Counted from the first letter of the stretch, positions 56,101 through 64,000 are shown. The stretch is 64,000 nucleotides of DNA from Aldehydirespirator sp965116195 (GCA_965116195.1 OZ220491.1:2852001-2916000), one strand, 5' to 3'. Program-made: numbers and translations. The notes: generated by a model from the sequence alone, not told the origin.

Positions 56101-57193
56101 TACCATCCGCGTCGGTAGCAGGATCAACCACATCCACCTGACACTTCGTCGTGCCACTCTCCACCGCTTTCACCAAAGCAGCGCATCCACCGAGATTGTC
56201 AAACGCCTTACCCTCATCATCAGTCGCCACATAAAAACCGTCAATGATCTCCGCGCGCACCGGCATGAAATCACTGTCACGCACCGACACCACCACCGTG
56301 CGACCATCAGCCTGCGCCGTCAACCCAACCGGCCGCACATTCGTATGCGCCAACAACCGCGTCACGAACGACGCCGCGTTCTTGCGCGGCACCAACCCTG
56401 ACGGATCAAACGCAGCCTGATCACCAGCACTGCCCGTCGTGAGGCCCAGTTCATACGCGATGCTCACCAAATCATCATCACCACGCGACAGCATTGACCG
56501 CGCGTCAGCGAAATGATCCACCTTGGAATCAGCCACACCCTTCAAACTCCCGTCCTTGTCGAACAAGTCCGGGCTCACCAAACGCAAAAACGCCACCAAC
56601 GCAGACACCACCACAAGACGCGTCGCCGGCTCATCCGGCGCAAACGAATCAGCCGTCGCGCCAGACAAGATCATGTTGTGCGTCAACACACCAATCGCAG
56701 CACGACGCTCCTCGTCCAAACCCTCAACATCACCAAACCCGCCAGCACCATCACCGGTCAAACCCAACCCAGCGATCTTCGCAGCACGGTGCAACATCAA
56801 CGCCAACTGCGAACGCGTCACCGGCGCACCAGGATCAAACCGCTCCGCGGTCTTGCCAACCGTCACCCCGTAATACGCCAAACAATTAATCGCGTCCTCA
56901 GCACCCAAACCCTCAATATCACCAAACCCCGACTCGTCCAACGCCTCACCAACACACGCCGAAAACACCGGCAACTTGTCAGCCACCGCCACATTCCCAG
57001 CACCAGTCTCGACCTCAGCGGCACCGGCAGGGCTCACCACCACAACCGAACCCAACAACGCCACCACAAACAACACAACCAGCCCACGCCAGCCACGCCG
57101 CCGCCGCGACCCACCCGAAGAACCGCCACCAAACAAGCGACGACCCACAACCACACGACCCCCCACAGGAAGCCGACCAAACAACTGAGACAT
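53162..57193 (-). CDS. Giant SLH-domain surface protein 2 (constant N-half, variable C-half)
   Basis: The ATG at 57193 with the same AGGTGGG box as its twin gives 1343 residues. Signal peptide, three SLH repeats and Ig-like region are the same as in the protein at 31435-35835 except around the cleavage site (AGAAEVETG) and one Val-to-Asp change near residue 222. After 39 threonines the modules are homologous to those of protein 1 but clearly diverged (e.g. NWGPTVGTVLRSNSESD against FWGPTIGRELRTNQQTE), and it ends without the second Thr linker and FN3-like domain. The promoter region carries a 12-C tract. Confidence 0.85.
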   Translation of the reverse strand: MSQLFGRLPVGGRVVVGRRLFGGGSSGGSRRRRGWRGLVVLFVVALLGSVVVVSPAGAAEVETGAGNVAVADKLPVFSACVGEALDESGFGDIEGLGAEDAINCLAYYGVTVGKTAERFDPGAPVTRSQLALMLHRAAKIAGLGLTGDGAGGFGDVEGLDEERRAAIGVLTHNMILSGATADSFAPDEPATRLVVVSALVAFLRLVSPDLFDKDGSLKGVADSKVDHFADARSMLSRGDDDLVSIAYELGLTTGSAGDQAAFDPSGLVPRKNAASFVTRLLAHTNVRPVGLTAQADGRTVVVSVRDSDFMPVRAEIIDGFYVATDDEGKAFDNLGGCAALVKAVESGTTKCQVDVVDPATDADGNTRLSVTDASGSDVTVWVWSGRVGDKFDEDTEVFKLRLASLPVAAGSLLVSPAQAKTFHVRFGSSLEFTGQLQSTNTEGVTSNATVGTDGSKPAKYSLQKKTYTGQHSSVAAATAAALVSVTEAATVTSDSSGRLNFSVTASDPNPTSVGQYRTVVWTLTPSDNAPAGAKEQFVVFSDAASVVSHVTPMPVHPFVVVAAAGTSGSNSIQVAVRDQYGVGMRNQPILLTSSLNTDTMTVSNLPKSERRTGSDGMVRIGYTQKVDTASKETITATWNGDAAGAADTGCHSANSDGKDRCGETTVLWAIRTSKVSQSSGESLLVLAGSTDTDEIIVDSDNGDPVVPHQLRYDDNDVFQLNGNYVTLAAFEAALAKALKEMPITARLHWDSYDHDNSADIANFHLTTTGTTTGTTTTTTTTTTTTTTTTTTTTTTTTTTTTTTTTTTTTTTTLAPGKPAASFTVTSKGAKTDKELSATSSFVEADFGDVVSVVVQLKDTDGADTTRGVDGTSTATFRLFRVVADNTLTVVRKDAAGTGARVNWGPTVGTVLRSNSESDSTGAAGSVEFSLQMNDHDTSATGSKGAVGFIVSAQNNAPGATDNAATTAAKYGIVRYSEPAAPATTTTAAPAAGAAESVEITVDDATVRGTKMADGGSKTYYTMNFGDWSRVTLQLKYTDETDSNKVKNATVGKDGTNPVTFDIWQRELPVTVTALTGLGATSTGLSEMCGAAGDEACGASWSTKYYLVRKTDSSGQLQFYVYAPPDPDSDTEGTVRTLVVRAWEKANGPGASGNTNGRLHYFYIRVSEGARTTSGDVPTTTVPSGNAAASFTVMSYGAKTDKALSGERDYVDANFGDQVGITIQLKDSSGANTTAGTDGTTPATFNLLTITATDFVSRVVKAGASGQFYWADTEGTHTVSNESLATGPDGSVSFATEMADHNTAAGSRGSVGYIVRARTNAPGYTADLSTTAVKFGIIRFTEAP
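54759..54875 (-). repeat. Threonine-codon microsatellite, 39 ACN codons
   Basis: Homologous to the 30-codon tract in the first gene, nine codons longer. It encodes the hinge between the constant and variable halves. Confidence 0.9.
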
Positions 57194-57326
57194 CAGTCCC
57201 ACCTTTCTGTCACCTTGACTTTGCCGACAACACCCACCATGGGCACCGCCAAACACGGACCATACCCGACCCCAGCAGACACAACACCACACGGCCAAAA
57301 CCGCACGACACCACGCCAGCCAGAAC
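54876..57326. repeat. 2451-bp duplicated constant module, copy 2
   Basis: Gap-free match to 33518-35968. Outside the module the two loci share no long identity apart from the CRP-like site and the hairpin after the stop. Confidence 0.9.
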
Positions 57327-57349
57327 AAGCACAACAACACACTACAACG

Positions 57350-57361
57350 CCCCCCCCCCCC
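57350..57361. repeat. Homopolymer of 12 C in the promoter region of surface protein 2
   Basis: Twelve consecutive C (G on the coding strand) lie between the CRP-like palindrome and the conserved leader. The first gene has no such tract. Poly-C/G runs in promoters are classic slippage sites; assembly error is the other explanation. Confidence 0.8.
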
Positions 57362-57370
57362 TCTTGCAAC

Positions 57371-57386
57371 TGTGACATCCGTCACA
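57371..57386. promoter_or_regulatory. CRP-like palindrome upstream of surface protein 2
   Basis: TGTGACATCCGTCACA, identical to 36008-36023, 178 bases before the start codon (173 in the other copy). Confidence 0.55.
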
Positions 57387-57567
57387 CCCACCAACCCAAG
57401 GCCAGCCCAACCCACCAAACAACCACCAGCCACCCACAAGAAGCATCGCCGGGCAAGGCTCCGTCGGTGTGGGCCGGAGTCAAACGGCCCATGGCCTGTG
57501 AACCTGAGGGCAACGGATTGATCCCGGATGCGCCCGCGGCAGCAGGCGAAGGTTTGCTGTTCGCGGG

Positions 57568-57990
57568 CTATTCGCAGATGACGAGTGGGATGATGCGCTC
57601 GGTGCGGGCCTGGTAGTCGTCGTAGTCAGGCCATTGACACACTGCAAGCGGCCACAACTCAGCGCGTTCTGCGGGGGAGGCCGTGCGCGCCTTCAGGTGA
57701 TGCACTTCGTTCTTGTCCTGGATCACCACATCCGGATCATCAACCAGGTTCAGATACCACGCAGGATGTCGGGGCGCTCCACCCATCGAAGCGACCAGCA
57801 GATACCGATCACCCTCACGTACTCTTATGAGCGGCGTGCGGCGTAGATGTCCGGTTCTTCGACCGGTCGTGGTGAGAATGACACACTCAGCGCCCTCCCA
57901 CTTTGCGCCGTCCACGCCACCGGTTGCGATGTAGCGCTCCACATGGTCAGCAACCAACTTCCACGGACTCGGCTCGTAGACAGAAGTCAC
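57568..57990 (-). CDS. DDN-family (deazaflavin-dependent nitroreductase-like) protein
   Basis: The 140-residue protein shows the family pattern VILTTTGRRTGHLRRTPLIRV, YLLVASMGGAPRHPAWYLNL and a C-terminal YDDYQARTERIIPLVI. Members use F420H2 (or other deazaflavin) to reduce quinones and related compounds. It starts four bases after the amidohydrolase stop, so the two are one operon, perhaps acting on the same substrate. Confidence 0.88.
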   Translation of the reverse strand: MTSVYEPSPWKLVADHVERYIATGGVDGAKWEGAECVILTTTGRRTGHLRRTPLIRVREGDRYLLVASMGGAPRHPAWYLNLVDDPDVVIQDKNEVHHLKARTASPAERAELWPLAVCQWPDYDDYQARTERIIPLVICE

Positions 57991-57994
57991 AGGC

Positions 57995-59287
57995 TCAGTA
58001 CTGCAACTCGCAGCCGTACTCGTCTATCCACCAGCGTGCCTTTCTCTTGGCATCAGATGGCGTGCGCAGGTCGGGGTCCTGGTTGAGTTGGACAGGCGTG
58101 GGGCCGACACGCTCAGCGATCTCGGTGAGCGACACCATGTCCAGGTTGTAGCAGTCCACGGCATTGAGCCCGAGCAGTCGGCGTGTGTCCTCAATGGACA
58201 CGTCGCGAAAATCGCTCTGAAGCCTTCGCGCCGTGTGAGGCCATGAACCCTCAGGATGGGGATAATCGGTACCCCACATCAGAGCATCAATGCCGTTGAC
58301 ATGGCGTCGCCTGATCTCCTCGCGACTCATGGTTGAGGCACCAATGAACACGTTGGTGCCGAAGTACTCCGACGGCAGGCGCGAGATCAGACCCTTCATG
58401 CGCGAGCCCAGCTTCTTGACCTTGTTGCTGGCACCGAAGTTGACATCAGCCTTCCAGAGAATGTCGCCAATCCAGTAGGACCCGCACTCGACCACCGCAT
58501 AACGAAGACCGTTGAACTTGTCGAACTTGCCCGAGAACAGCAGCTGCCACAACGCTCGATGTGTCCAGAACGGCACCTCAGCCACGTACATGGCCACATT
58601 CTCGCCGTAGCTGTCGAAATCCGCCTCGCCAGAGTGCGTGTGCACAACCAGCCCGGTTTCAGCGCAGGCAGCCCAGACGCGGTCGTAGTGATCAGACCCG
58701 TAGGGCGCGAACCCGTGCCACATGGTCGGGATCATGATCCCGGCGATACCGGGCCTGCCGGCCAGCCACTCAATCTCAGCCACCGCCTCATCCACCGAAT
58801 GAGTCAGCGGCACAAGGCCAACACCGGCACGCCGTGCCGGGTTCGTGGCACAAAAGTCCACCAACCAACGATTGTGCGCCCGGGCACCTCCGAACGCCAG
58901 TCGTGGGTCGGTGATCTGACCCGCCGCGAGGCCCGCACCGAACGGAGGCGACTCCTGTCCGGTGACAGCATCACCGTCAGCGAATATCACCTCACCGGCG
59001 ATGCCGTCAGCGTCGAGTTCCTTGTCACGCACCTCCGGGTCGTAGGCACCTCTCAGCCCTTCGGCATTCTCGCCCTCCCATTCGGCCAAGAACTCGGCGT
59101 TGATCTCCTCCTGCACTCTGCGATGCTCATGGCGCTCGGCCACATAAGCATCGAACTCCTCATGCAATGAGGAGTCGAGATAGGGGCGGTACTGTTCGCA
59201 TTGCAGCCCTGCGTGTGTGTCACTTGACACGATCACATAGGGAGCATCGGAAGTATCCACACCGTTCGTCGGACTGGCAAAGCTCAT
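57995..59287 (-). CDS. Amidohydrolase-2 family metal-dependent hydrolase/decarboxylase
   Basis: From ATG 59287 (GGAGG 8 bases upstream) the 430-residue protein has the TIM-barrel pattern VIVSSDTHAGL (an SSDTH variant of the D/HxH metal site), HNRWLVDFC, GIMIPTMWHGFAPYGS, LVVHTHSGE and the catalytic Asp in LMWGTDYPHPEGSWP. Such enzymes hydrolyse or decarboxylate cyclic acids and lactones; the substrate is unknown. It stands first in an operon with the DDN-family gene. Confidence 0.85.
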   Translation of the reverse strand: MSFASPTNGVDTSDAPYVIVSSDTHAGLQCEQYRPYLDSSLHEEFDAYVAERHEHRRVQEEINAEFLAEWEGENAEGLRGAYDPEVRDKELDADGIAGEVIFADGDAVTGQESPPFGAGLAAGQITDPRLAFGGARAHNRWLVDFCATNPARRAGVGLVPLTHSVDEAVAEIEWLAGRPGIAGIMIPTMWHGFAPYGSDHYDRVWAACAETGLVVHTHSGEADFDSYGENVAMYVAEVPFWTHRALWQLLFSGKFDKFNGLRYAVVECGSYWIGDILWKADVNFGASNKVKKLGSRMKGLISRLPSEYFGTNVFIGASTMSREEIRRRHVNGIDALMWGTDYPHPEGSWPHTARRLQSDFRDVSIEDTRRLLGLNAVDCYNLDMVSLTEIAERVGPTPVQLNQDPDLRTPSDAKRKARWWIDEYGCELQY

Positions 59288-59591
59288 CGTCGGCACCTCC
59301 GGTCGGCATTGACTCTCAACGCCCCCACTGTAGCCAGCTGTTCGTGGCACCACCATTTCCCTCGTTCCAACAAGTATCCCGTACGCAACTGGCGATGAGG
59401 CAAGAGCGTTTCACAGCACCACCCATTGCCCGAACCGGCAAGTACCCCGCCTCTGGCAAGTACTCCGCCCGCCAACCAGGGCCAGCATTAGTTCGCGGTA
59501 CTACCCGTTCGTGGTACTTACCCGTTTGCCCCTTGGCAAGAGCGACAGAGCGACACCCTGTGGTCAACGACTCCCTGTATGGCATAGGTAC
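59288..59591. other. Gene-free interval between the amidohydrolase and molybdoenzyme genes
   Basis: About 300 bases. Contains short repeats (GGCAAGTACTCCGCC and near copies at about 59438 and 59456, and several CGTGGTACTTACC-like strings). No gene, RNA or terminator recognised. Confidence 0.55.
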
Positions 59592-62405
59592 CTATGTGGC
59601 GTAGGCGGCAGGAGCGGGTTTGAGGGGACGGGCATACCACAGGGGGCGACGCAGGCCGTTGGGGCCGGGCGCAGGACGGGTCATGTCCAGCCATTCCCGA
59701 TAGGCATCACGCGCCTTGGCGGTGTCAACCACAACATCGCCGTAGCAGTCCTCCGGCTGAGCCGGGCCCAGACGTACCCGCTGATGCCAGCAGTGCATGC
59801 CAGAAATCGGGTCAGGCTGCACACAAAAGGCCAGGTTCTGATGCACGCCGGTGTCGGTCCACCAGATGCGCTCGGTGTCAGCATCCATGCTGGTGTGACG
59901 TTGCGGTTGCCCCCGCCGACGCAGCCGCCACACGCTGCCCTCGTTGGTGAGGTCGGCATCACCGCCCGCCCATGAGCCGCCGTTGTCTGCGTCAAGACGC
60001 CAACGGCCCATGTGATGCGATGCGGCAACCACACCGGGGCGGATTCCTTCAGTGCGCCAGGCAGCAATGACAAAGTAGCCGATGCGAGTGGTGACCCGCA
60101 CCAGGCCGTTGACGGCTATTCCAAGTGCTTCAGCATCTGACGGGTGAATCCACAGGGGATGGCGGTGGCTCAACTCGGCCAGCCACTTGCTGTTGGCCGA
60201 GCGCGTGTGAATCAGTGTCGGGATACGGAATGTGGGCAGCAGAATCCGCTCGTCACCCTCAAGGTCGAGGTTTTCCCAATGCACGTGGGACCGAATCCAG
60301 GTGGGGGTTGCGTACTCGGGCCAGCCCCAGTCGGCCAGCGTCTGTGAATAGAGTTCGAGCTTGCGCGAAGGGGTCGGAAAGCCCTCCCGGACGGTCCCTT
60401 CCACTTGCACGGCGGGCGACCCGTCACCCAGGCCGGACAACTCCAGACCGGACAACTCCCTGATCTCGCCAGACCAGGTGCCGGGCGTACCGGGGCGGCG
60501 AAACACCCCGGCATCGTCAACCTCACAGTCTTCCAACGCCGCCGGATCCACCTCACGCTCATGGGCCATGTACATCTCGCCGTCAAGGGCATAGGCACCA
60601 CGGTCGCGCATGTACTCCAACGGAGTCTGACCGGCCGCAGACGCTTCTTCGGCCAGTCCCGGCACAGCTGCGAACATCGTTGCGTAGTACTCGTCCACCG
60701 ACATCGGCGTGCCGGCATGTTCGGGACTCTCGAACCAGCGGCGGATACCCAGCGAACCGTCAGGGTCGATGCGCCACGACAACTCGATCCAGAACTCGTT
60801 CTCTTCCCAAACTTCACCGGGATTGAACTCATGGGTGCGCGACCCGTGCCCCACATCATCACCCTTGATCTCGGCGTAGCGTCGCATCACAGGCTGACGA
60901 AAGCCGATCCAACGTCCGGCGTGGGTCTCGAAACCAGCCACGTCATGACGTTCAGCGCCCACACCCATGGGTAACACGTAATCCGCGAACACAGCCGTCT
61001 CGGACCAGGTCGGTGTCAGCGCCACATGACATCGCACCCTGTCGGGGTCTTTGAGCACCTCCAGCCAACTGAAGCCGTCCGGGTTGGTCCACACCGGGTT
61101 GTAGACCCGGCTGAAGTAGACGTCAAGGTGACCTCGGCCCTCGGCCAAAAAATGCGGCAACAAGATCGACATCTCGTGATAGGCCAACGGATATTCCAAC
61201 GGCCAGTTCAGCTCGTTCCAGTGATCTGACGGGGATGCACCTGTAGGATGTGGAGCCTTGTACTTGTTCCAACCGTTGCCGGTGGTGCCACCAACTGTGC
61301 CGACCGAGCCGGTGAGTACGTTCAGAAAGAACAGGCATCGTGCGGTCTGCCAACCGCCCAGGTTCCCGGCACCGGCAGCGCGCCAGTTGTGTGATGCGAG
61401 TTTGGTGGGATGGTTGCCGATTATCTCGGCGATCTCGATGATCTGTTCTGCGGGCACGCCGCAGATGCGTTCGGCCTCCTGGGGTGTGTAAGCGGCGTAG
61501 TCGGTAAGCAGGGCCGGTGCGACCGAGTCAAACTCCACCGGTCGGCGCGGATGGCGTGCGCGCAGATAGGTCTCCCAGTTGGTCCAGCGACGCACGAAGT
61601 TGCGTTCCCAGGCATCGGTCTCCAACAGCAGCCGGGCAATAGCGAGCAGCAGGAACGGCTCGGTGCCCGGCCAGGCCGGCAGCCAGTGATCTGCCTTGGA
61701 GCCGGTGTTGGACAACCGGGGATCAACACATATAACAGTCGCCCCCTTGTTCTGGGCTTCAATGATGCGCTGAGCGTGAGGGTTGAAATAATGCCCCGCC
61801 TCCAGGTGCGAAGAGATCAAGAAGATCACCTCCGCATTGGCAAAATCCGCTGATGGACGATCGTGGCCCATCCAACTCTGATAACCGATCCGCGCATTGG
61901 AACTGCAAATGTTGGTGTGGCTGTTGTGGCCGTCCAACCCCCAGCATTGCAACACCCGCTCAGCGAAGCCGTCCTCGCCGGGACGGCCCACATGGTACAT
62001 GACCTCATCTCGGCGGCCGTCGGTGATGGCGTCACGGATACGACCGCCGATGTCGTTGAGAGCCTCGTCCCAGCTGACCCTCTGCCACTCGCCTGCGCCG
62101 CGTTCTCCGGAACGTCGCAACGGATACAGAATGCGCTCGTGGTCATTGATCTGGTTGAGCGTGGCCGGACCCTTGGCACAGTTGCGGCCACGACTGGCCG
62201 GATGCACCGGATTGCCCTCAATGCGGTCAATCCGGCCTGTTGCGTGGTTCACGTGACACAGCAGCCCACAGGCAGCCTCGCAGTTGAAACAAGTTGTGGG
62301 CACCAGTGTGTGGTGCTGTTCGACGCGTTGCGGCCAGGCCTTGGCATCCAGCGAGACCGTGTCATGCCAGGTCTCAGGTGGGGGATAGCTTTGCAACTCG
62401 GACAT
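59592..62405 (-). CDS. Molybdopterin-dependent oxidoreductase (DMSO reductase superfamily), catalytic subunit
   Basis: The 937-residue protein begins with the 4Fe-4S site CFNCEAACGLLCHV...NCAKG, continues with GEWQRVSWDEAL, the substrate-side motif NICSSNARIGYQSWMG and GNLGGWQTARC, and ends in a molybdopterin-dinucleotide domain (HPLWIHPSDAEALGI). No twin-arginine signal is visible, so it may be cytoplasmic or exported with a partner. With the downstream-type ferredoxin-NrfD gene it resembles polysulfide/tetrathionate/arsenate reductase-like complexes. The substrate cannot be read from sequence. Confidence 0.88.
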   Translation of the reverse strand: MSELQSYPPPETWHDTVSLDAKAWPQRVEQHHTLVPTTCFNCEAACGLLCHVNHATGRIDRIEGNPVHPASRGRNCAKGPATLNQINDHERILYPLRRSGERGAGEWQRVSWDEALNDIGGRIRDAITDGRRDEVMYHVGRPGEDGFAERVLQCWGLDGHNSHTNICSSNARIGYQSWMGHDRPSADFANAEVIFLISSHLEAGHYFNPHAQRIIEAQNKGATVICVDPRLSNTGSKADHWLPAWPGTEPFLLLAIARLLLETDAWERNFVRRWTNWETYLRARHPRRPVEFDSVAPALLTDYAAYTPQEAERICGVPAEQIIEIAEIIGNHPTKLASHNWRAAGAGNLGGWQTARCLFFLNVLTGSVGTVGGTTGNGWNKYKAPHPTGASPSDHWNELNWPLEYPLAYHEMSILLPHFLAEGRGHLDVYFSRVYNPVWTNPDGFSWLEVLKDPDRVRCHVALTPTWSETAVFADYVLPMGVGAERHDVAGFETHAGRWIGFRQPVMRRYAEIKGDDVGHGSRTHEFNPGEVWEENEFWIELSWRIDPDGSLGIRRWFESPEHAGTPMSVDEYYATMFAAVPGLAEEASAAGQTPLEYMRDRGAYALDGEMYMAHEREVDPAALEDCEVDDAGVFRRPGTPGTWSGEIRELSGLELSGLGDGSPAVQVEGTVREGFPTPSRKLELYSQTLADWGWPEYATPTWIRSHVHWENLDLEGDERILLPTFRIPTLIHTRSANSKWLAELSHRHPLWIHPSDAEALGIAVNGLVRVTTRIGYFVIAAWRTEGIRPGVVAASHHMGRWRLDADNGGSWAGGDADLTNEGSVWRLRRRGQPQRHTSMDADTERIWWTDTGVHQNLAFCVQPDPISGMHCWHQRVRLGPAQPEDCYGDVVVDTAKARDAYREWLDMTRPAPGPNGLRRPLWYARPLKPAPAAYAT

Positions 62406-62440
62406 GGCTGAACCTCCGCCGATTCCGTGAGTTCGACTGT

Positions 62441-62560
62441 GTGACTATGCGACTGTGTGACTATGCGACTAGGTGACTGTGCGACTGTGTGCCTGCGTGA
62501 CCAGGTAACTGTGCGACCAGGTAACTGCGTGACTAGGTGACTGTGTGACTGTGCGACTAT
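62441..62560. repeat. 15-unit octamer array between the Mo-enzyme genes
   Basis: Exactly 120 bases parse as 15 units of 8 with consensus G(T/C)GACT(A/G)T, e.g. GTGACTAT, GCGACTGT, GTGACTGT. The array covers most of the gap between the two genes and includes the stop codon of the ferredoxin-NrfD gene. Confidence 0.9.
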
Positions 62561-64000
62561 GACAGCGGCACAGACTGCCCGGCACGCACGAAGCTGTCTT
62601 CGTAGAACCACATGCCCACCAGCGCGCTGACAGCAGCTGCTGAGGGCACAAGCGGACCGGCATCGGCGACCAGAGCCCCTGCAATCACCACGGTTGGAAC
62701 AACCAGCCCCAACACAATGCCCCCAACCCAGAAGCGCCGGGCGAAGCGACCACGGGTCATGTCTGACACTGCGGCCTCAACATGGGCCGTGCCCCGTGAC
62801 AACAACTCAGCCATGACACACACGGCACCAGAGGCGAGCCCGGCAACCATCATCGCGCGCACTGCTGTGGGATGGGGTACGTACATGAACAGGTCAGCCA
62901 CCAGATAGGCGGCACTGCCAGCCACAGCCGCCTGCGCCAGCAGTACCGGCAACAGCAACGGTGTCTGCCAAAGGTCTCGACCCTCGCACTGGGCAAACAA
63001 CAACGCGGTGTAACCAGCGGTGGCTGCAGCCAGCAGAGCTGCGGGTGCAGTGATCACCTGCAACACAAGCGGTGAGCCGACCACGCCGGCGATGAACCAC
63101 ACCGCACAGATCGCTGCGAAGGCACCCAGTACCCAGGCCCCCTTGACCAGCCATGACCGGCTGTTGCCACGGGTGATCAGGTAGTAGAAGCGTTCCGGGC
63201 GTCGCAGATCCCAGACAAGAAGCACTCCGGTGACAGCCAAAAAGACCCCTGCGAGCACCGGCGGCAACACGCCCACGGCGGCCTGTTCGTCAGCCTGCCC
63301 CAGCAGCACCAACATCGCAGCCACGGCCATCACCCCGGCAGCCACTGCCTTGGTCACCAGATAGCTTGACACTTTGGCCCCCCAGACTGTCTGGTGCGCC
63401 GTGGTGTAGACGGTGCGCGCCACAATGCCATGGGTGTCGTGACCGGTGCGGCTCTGGTGTTTGTCGTCACCGGTGCGGCTGTCATGTGTGGCGTGACGAA
63501 CAGTCGGATGTTGTGGCGTGGTGTCGGCCCAGATCATTCCGTCGGCCGCTATGGCTGTGCGCAGCGGATCAAGCGACGCCTGATCGGCCCCTCGGTAGTA
63601 GACCTTGGGCAACGTCTGCTGTTGAGGTGCGCGCACCGCCGTGTCGCTGCGGGCGATGATCTTGGTGGTTGCGTCGCGGGGATCATCCAGATCAGCCACC
63701 TTGATGGCATGTGTTGGACACACCACCACACAACTCGGTTCGAGGCCCTGCTCAATTCGGTGATTGCAGAAATTGCACTTGTGGGCCGTGTTGGTGACCG
63801 GATTGATGTAGATCGCGTCATAAGGACAGGCGTTCATGCATCCCTTGCAGCCGATGCAGTTGCTGTCGTCAAAATCCACCACACCGTTGGAAGCCCGAAA
63901 CAAGGCACTTGTCGGACAGATGGTGATACACGGGGCATCGTCACAGTGATTGCAACGCATCACCGAGAAGTGGCGGTTCACATTGGGAAATGTGCCGGTC
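62557..64000 (-). CDS. Ferredoxin-NrfD fusion (electron-transfer and membrane subunit), 5' end outside window
   Basis: The frame stays open to the window edge (the residues before the GTG at 63981, GTFPNV, fit the family), so the start is missing. The N-terminal part holds 4Fe-4S clusters (MRCNHCDDAPCITICPTSAL, CIGCKGCMNACPYDAIY, CNFCNHRIEQG, CVVVCPTHAI). A polar His/Thr-rich linker leads into a polytopic NrfD/PsrC-type membrane domain of about 8-9 helices (AVAAGVMAVAAMLVLLG onward). It would carry electrons between the quinone pool and the Mo subunit. The two parts are usually separate genes. Confidence 0.88.
   Translation of the reverse strand, partial: TGTFPNVNRHFSVMRCNHCDDAPCITICPTSALFRASNGVVDFDDSNCIGCKGCMNACPYDAIYINPVTNTAHKCNFCNHRIEQGLEPSCVVVCPTHAIKVADLDDPRDATTKIIARSDTAVRAPQQQTLPKVYYRGADQASLDPLRTAIAADGMIWADTTPQHPTVRHATHDSRTGDDKHQSRTGHDTHGIVARTVYTTAHQTVWGAKVSSYLVTKAVAAGVMAVAAMLVLLGQADEQAAVGVLPPVLAGVFLAVTGVLLVWDLRRPERFYYLITRGNSRSWLVKGAWVLGAFAAICAVWFIAGVVGSPLVLQVITAPAALLAAATAGYTALLFAQCEGRDLWQTPLLLPVLLAQAAVAGSAAYLVADLFMYVPHPTAVRAMMVAGLASGAVCVMAELLSRGTAHVEAAVSDMTRGRFARRFWVGGIVLGLVVPTVVIAGALVADAGPLVPSAAAVSALVGMWFYEDSFVRAGQSVPLS

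Noticed and set aside
56513..57616. A 367-codon plus-strand frame over surface protein 2
   Set aside because: Antisense to the SLH-coding region; the same frame over surface protein 1 (35155-36012) exists only because the DNA is duplicated.

Overview
The window looks like chromosome of a moderately high-GC actinobacterium, possibly an Acidimicrobiia-type lineage (class is a guess). Reasons: the order alaS-ruvX-mltG-aroE ... aroB-pepQ-efp is the usual actinobacterial one; heme is made by the C5 (glutamyl-tRNA) route; a deazaflavin (F420)-type DDN-family protein is present; and a complete four-subunit sarcosine oxidase suggests life on betaine-type osmolytes. No tRNA, rRNA, CRISPR array or phage block was recognised.

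Layout. 1-2210: truncated genes (Fic, M48 and S8 proteases). 2285-7933: type III glutamine synthetase-like gene, a toxin-antitoxin island between 18-bp direct repeats, a betainyl-CoA-type thioesterase, proC and a SAM hydroxide adenosyltransferase. 8255-15402: heme genes hemA, hemC, hemD, hemB, hemL, with a VapBC45-type pair pointing the other way between hemD and hemB. 15705-21325: a YceI-domain protein, then an accessory block with a secreted cysteine-rich protein, three paralogues of an unrecognised family, an AAA ATPase and a partial copy of the same block. 21391-31138 (minus): soxBDAG, a membrane c-type cytochrome, pgi and a lipoprotein. 31435-57193 (minus): two giant SLH-domain surface proteins, direct repeats 21.4 kb apart, enclosing efp, pepQ, aroB, an AbiE pair, a prepilin peptidase, aroE, mltG, ruvX, alaS, two small membrane proteins, aspS and hisS. 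57568-64000 (minus): DDN-family protein, amidohydrolase, and a molybdopterin oxidoreductase with a ferredoxin-NrfD fusion cut by the window edge.

How genes fit together. The thioesterase (glycine betaine from betainyl-CoA), sarcosine oxidase (sarcosine to glycine and a one-carbon unit) and the GlnT-like ligase suggest turnover of methylated amines. The heme genes cover glutamyl-tRNA to uroporphyrinogen III. The Mo enzyme and its partner form a quinone-linked respiratory complex of unknown substrate.

Most striking: (i) the two surface proteins are identical over 2451 aligned bases apart from a few short patches, then diverge past a threonine-codon microsatellite, and both have a CRP-like palindrome upstream, one with a 12-C tract; (ii) a secreted-protein/partner locus that looks like toxin and immunity; (iii) toxin-antitoxin pairs placed inside housekeeping gene strings; (iv) many local duplications of gene ends, often about 60-80 bp apart, plus low-complexity insertions in AlaRS and glucose-6-phosphate isomerase.
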